Below are positions 5,931 to 7,246 of a stretch of DNA of 7,246 bases, piece by piece. Position numbers and translations under genes: made by a program. Every line of letters starts with the position of its first letter. Within the stretch, counting starts at the first letter, position 1. The notes beneath the pieces were generated by a model that was given only the letters and a program-made list of their open reading frames with translations, had not been told where the DNA came from and did not search any database. The stretch covers positions 1-7,246 of the forward strand of contig JAMCTB010000253.1 of NCBI GenBank assembly GCA_023380955.1, in the 5' to 3' direction. Source of the DNA: Chloroflexota bacterium (lineage in GTDB: Bacteria; Chloroflexota; UBA6077).

Positions 5931-6974
5931 ATGAACAGCCGAGAGCGCTACATCCGCGCCATCAAGTTCGATCGGCCGGATCGGGTTCCCATCATGCACC
6001 GGACCCTGCCGGGCAGCTATAGACGGCGCGGCCAGGATATCGAGGAGCTTTACGCCCGGTTCCCCAGCGACGTCCTCAATTCACCCTCCACTCACGGATG
6101 GTTCGCTTTCAAGCGGGTCGTTGGCGAGTCCAGTGGCCAGCTGCGAGGTGCCGTAGACGAGTGGAGCTGCGTCTGGGACAGCCTCACCGACGACTACCTC
6201 GGCCAGGTCTTCGGCCATCCCCTCAAGGACTGGGAGGCGCTGGACGGATTTCGCTTCCCGGAGCCCACGGTAGGTTTCGAGGGGGTGGAGGAGATGTTGG
6301 AGGTCGTGAAGGCCGACGACCACCAGCACTACTCCCTCATCGAGGTGGGCACCCTGTGGCACCGGACCAACTGGCTGCGCGGCTTCGAGAACTCCCTCAT
6401 GGACGTCTTGGAAGATCGCCCCGAGCTGTACTACCTGCGGGACCGGATTACCGACTTCCTGCTCAAGCGGGTGGAGATCCTCCTGGGCTATCGGGAATAC
6501 ATAGATGGCGTGCTGGTCAACGACGATTGGGGCACCCAGCAAACGTTGATGGTCCGCCCAGAGTACTGGCGCAAGGTATACAAGCCGGCTTATGCGAAGA
6601 TCATAGAGGCTATCCACAGCGGGGGGCTAAACGCCCACCTGCACTCCGATGGTGTGACCGACACCATCATGGATGATCTGATCGAGATCGGCTTCGATGA
6701 GTTGAATCCCCAGATGTCCTGCATGGATATCGAGGATGTGGGCCGGAGGTTCGGCGGGCGCGTCTGCTTCCGAGCGGACATGGATCGGCAGTACACGTTG
6801 CCCTTCGGCACCCCTCAGGAGGTGGAGAGCTACGCGCAGCGGCTGTTCGATGCCTTCGGCCGGTCTAACGGCGGGTACGTGGGCTACGGGCAGATCGGGA
6901 CGGACGTGCCGCTCGCCAACGCCGAGGCGATGCTGTCCACCTTCCACGGGTTTCGCTATCCGCCGACAGAGTGA
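5931..6974 (+). CDS. UroD-superfamily protein, possible cobamide-dependent methyltransferase relative
   Basis: A 347-residue soluble protein with the superfamily layout: NSRERYIRAIKFDRPDRVPI at the N-terminus (2-21), NDDWGTQQTLMVRPEYWRKV (197-216), H236-L-H-S-D-G241 at the end of a barrel strand, LIEIGFDELNPQ (250-261), and QIGTDVPLANAEAM (321-334) near the C-terminus. The NDDWGTQ and HxHSDG motifs are typical of the UroD-like proteins outside heme synthesis, which include corrinoid/cobamide methyltransferases such as MtaA. True UroD usually has an FDSWAG-type motif instead. No corrinoid-binding protein is encoded in the window. ATG 5931 follows GAGGTG (5917-5922). It is clearly divergent from the other UroD-like protein at 1286-2338; the two share the HLHS motif but little else by eye. 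Its place at the end of the importer operon suggests it acts on the imported substrate, which is inference. Confidence 0.85.
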   Translation: MNSRERYIRAIKFDRPDRVPIMHRTLPGSYRRRGQDIEELYARFPSDVLNSPSTHGWFAFKRVVGESSGQLRGAVDEWSCVWDSLTDDYLGQVFGHPLKDWEALDGFRFPEPTVGFEGVEEMLEVVKADDHQHYSLIEVGTLWHRTNWLRGFENSLMDVLEDRPELYYLRDRITDFLLKRVEILLGYREYIDGVLVNDDWGTQQTLMVRPEYWRKVYKPAYAKIIEAIHSGGLNAHLHSDGVTDTIMDDLIEIGFDELNPQMSCMDIEDVGRRFGGRVCFRADMDRQYTLPFGTPQEVESYAQRLFDAFGRSNGGYVGYGQIGTDVPLANAEAMLSTFHGFRYPPTE

Positions 6975-7049
6975 CGTTAGACGTGGGCGGCAGACCGAAG
7001 TCTCACAGATGGGGTCGTGGGATCGATTGACGCTCACCACCGCTTCGGG

Positions 7050-7071
7050 GATCGTCCGGCCTCGGACGGTC
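7050..7071. terminator. Hairpin downstream of the second UroD-like gene, possible terminator
   Basis: The arms GATCGTCCG (7050-7058) and CGGACGGTC (7063-7071) pair over 9 bp, with one G-T wobble and a GCCT tetraloop. It lies 75 bp after the stop of the UroD-like gene. The downstream sequence (agggtcggga) has no T-tract, so it is a weak terminator candidate for the plus-strand operon. Confidence 0.4.
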
Positions 7072-7136
7072 AGGGTCGGGATATCCACCACCAGTTCTTC
7101 GGCAGGGGCATCCACCGGAAAAGGGATTGGGCAACT

Positions 7137-7160
7137 AGGGGCGGTTCGCGAGCCGCCCCT
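7137..7160. repeat. GC-rich palindrome between convergent genes (interspersed-repeat type or terminator)
   Basis: AGGGGCGG (7137-7144) and CCGCCCCT (7153-7160) form a perfect 8-bp stem around TTCGCGAG. It lies 11 bp beyond the stop of the minus-strand gene (7172-7174), so it could terminate that gene, but there is no T-tract on either strand. From memory, palindromes of the form (T)AGGGGCGG...CCGCCCCT(A) are abundant intergenic repeats in many Chloroflexota genomes, which would fit a REP-like element. Genome-wide copy number would decide. Confidence 0.5.
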
Positions 7161-7171
7161 GCGGCGTCACG

Positions 7172-7246
7172 TCACGCCAGTAGCTCCACCTCGGTGCCGA
7201 CCTTCGCCGCCAGCGCCTTCCGGTACACCAGGTTCGCCACCGCCAT
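7172..7246 (-). CDS. C-terminal fragment of a minus-strand gene, possibly ornithine cyclodeaminase/mu-crystallin family
   Basis: Read on the minus strand from the right edge, 24 codons (AVANLVYRKALAAKVGTEVE at residues 2-21, then LLA) end with TGA at 7174-7172. The ATG at the very edge (7246-7244) is probably an internal methionine, as a 24-residue gene with this pattern is unlikely. A helix with A-x-x-x-V-Y-x-K-A-L followed by G-T-x-V-E-L resembles the C-terminal end of ornithine cyclodeaminase/mu-crystallin family proteins (NAD(P)-dependent imine or amino-acid metabolism). The match is short and tentative. Codons are GC-rich at third positions, consistent with real coding. It converges on the transport operon. 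Confidence 0.5.
   Translation of the reverse strand: MAVANLVYRKALAAKVGTEVELLA

Larger units (their letters stand above)
6975..7171. other. Convergent intergenic region
   Basis: These 197 bp separate the plus-strand operon from a minus-strand gene. Apart from the two hairpins listed separately, no gene is supported. A minus-strand frame is open across much of it (7115 downward) but runs on antisense to the UroD-like gene and lacks an RBS. Confidence 0.45.

Noticed and set aside
6627..7115. A minus-strand frame across the end of UroD-like B and the following spacer, starting DAPAEELVVDIPTLTVRG
   Set aside because: The first 45 residues look somewhat protein-like and could be a gene relic. The frame then runs deep antisense to the UroD-like gene, has no RBS, and resembles no family I recognise.
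1..7246. CRISPR array, insertion sequence, prophage or tRNA
   Set aside because: I saw no regularly spaced repeats, transposase-like frames, long terminal inverted repeats or tRNA cloverleaf on reading both strands.

Overview
The window comes from a high-GC bacterium. The substrate-binding lipoprotein has a Tat-type signal followed by a long Ala/Pro/Gly/Thr-rich linker after the lipobox cysteine. That pattern is common in Chloroflexota and some other high-GC lineages, so Chloroflexota is my best guess, by inference only. No rRNA, tRNA, CRISPR array or insertion sequence is visible.

Layout, left to right: (1) the last 54 codons of a TctA-type large permease subunit of a tripartite tricarboxylate transporter, ending at 166 and followed by a GC-rich hairpin; (2) an intergenic region with a tandem 8-bp repeat, a near-consensus sigma70 promoter (356-383) and an inverted repeat over its -10/start region; (3) a FadR-type GntR regulator (439-1155); (4) a UroD-superfamily protein (1286-2338); (5) two CUT1-type sugar ABC permeases, MalF-like (2445-3380) and MalG-like (3377-4222), overlapping by 4 bp; (6) a Tat/lipoprotein solute-binding protein (4354-5790); (7) a second, divergent UroD-superfamily protein (5931-6974); (8) a 197-bp intergenic region with two hairpins, one a GC-rich palindrome of interspersed-repeat type; (9) the C-terminal end of a convergent minus-strand gene, possibly of the ornithine cyclodeaminase/mu-crystallin family.

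Genes 3-7 share one strand with gaps of about 64-198 bp from the chosen starts (or a 4-bp overlap) and look like one transport/catabolic locus under a local GntR repressor. The importer has a binding protein and two permeases but no ATPase here, so it probably borrows a shared MsiK/UgpC-type ATPase. The notable point is that the importer is bracketed by two dissimilar UroD-superfamily proteins, both with an HLHS motif. Relatives in this superfamily include cobamide-dependent methyltransferases (MtaA/MtbA) as well as heme-pathway UroD. Neither protein sits with heme genes, so a plausible but unproven reading is uptake of a small, perhaps methylated, carbohydrate or polyol followed by UroD-fold chemistry on it.

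Several long open frames (2346, 4180, 433) begin upstream of the probable true starts. I moved the starts inward to codons with well-placed ribosome binding sites.
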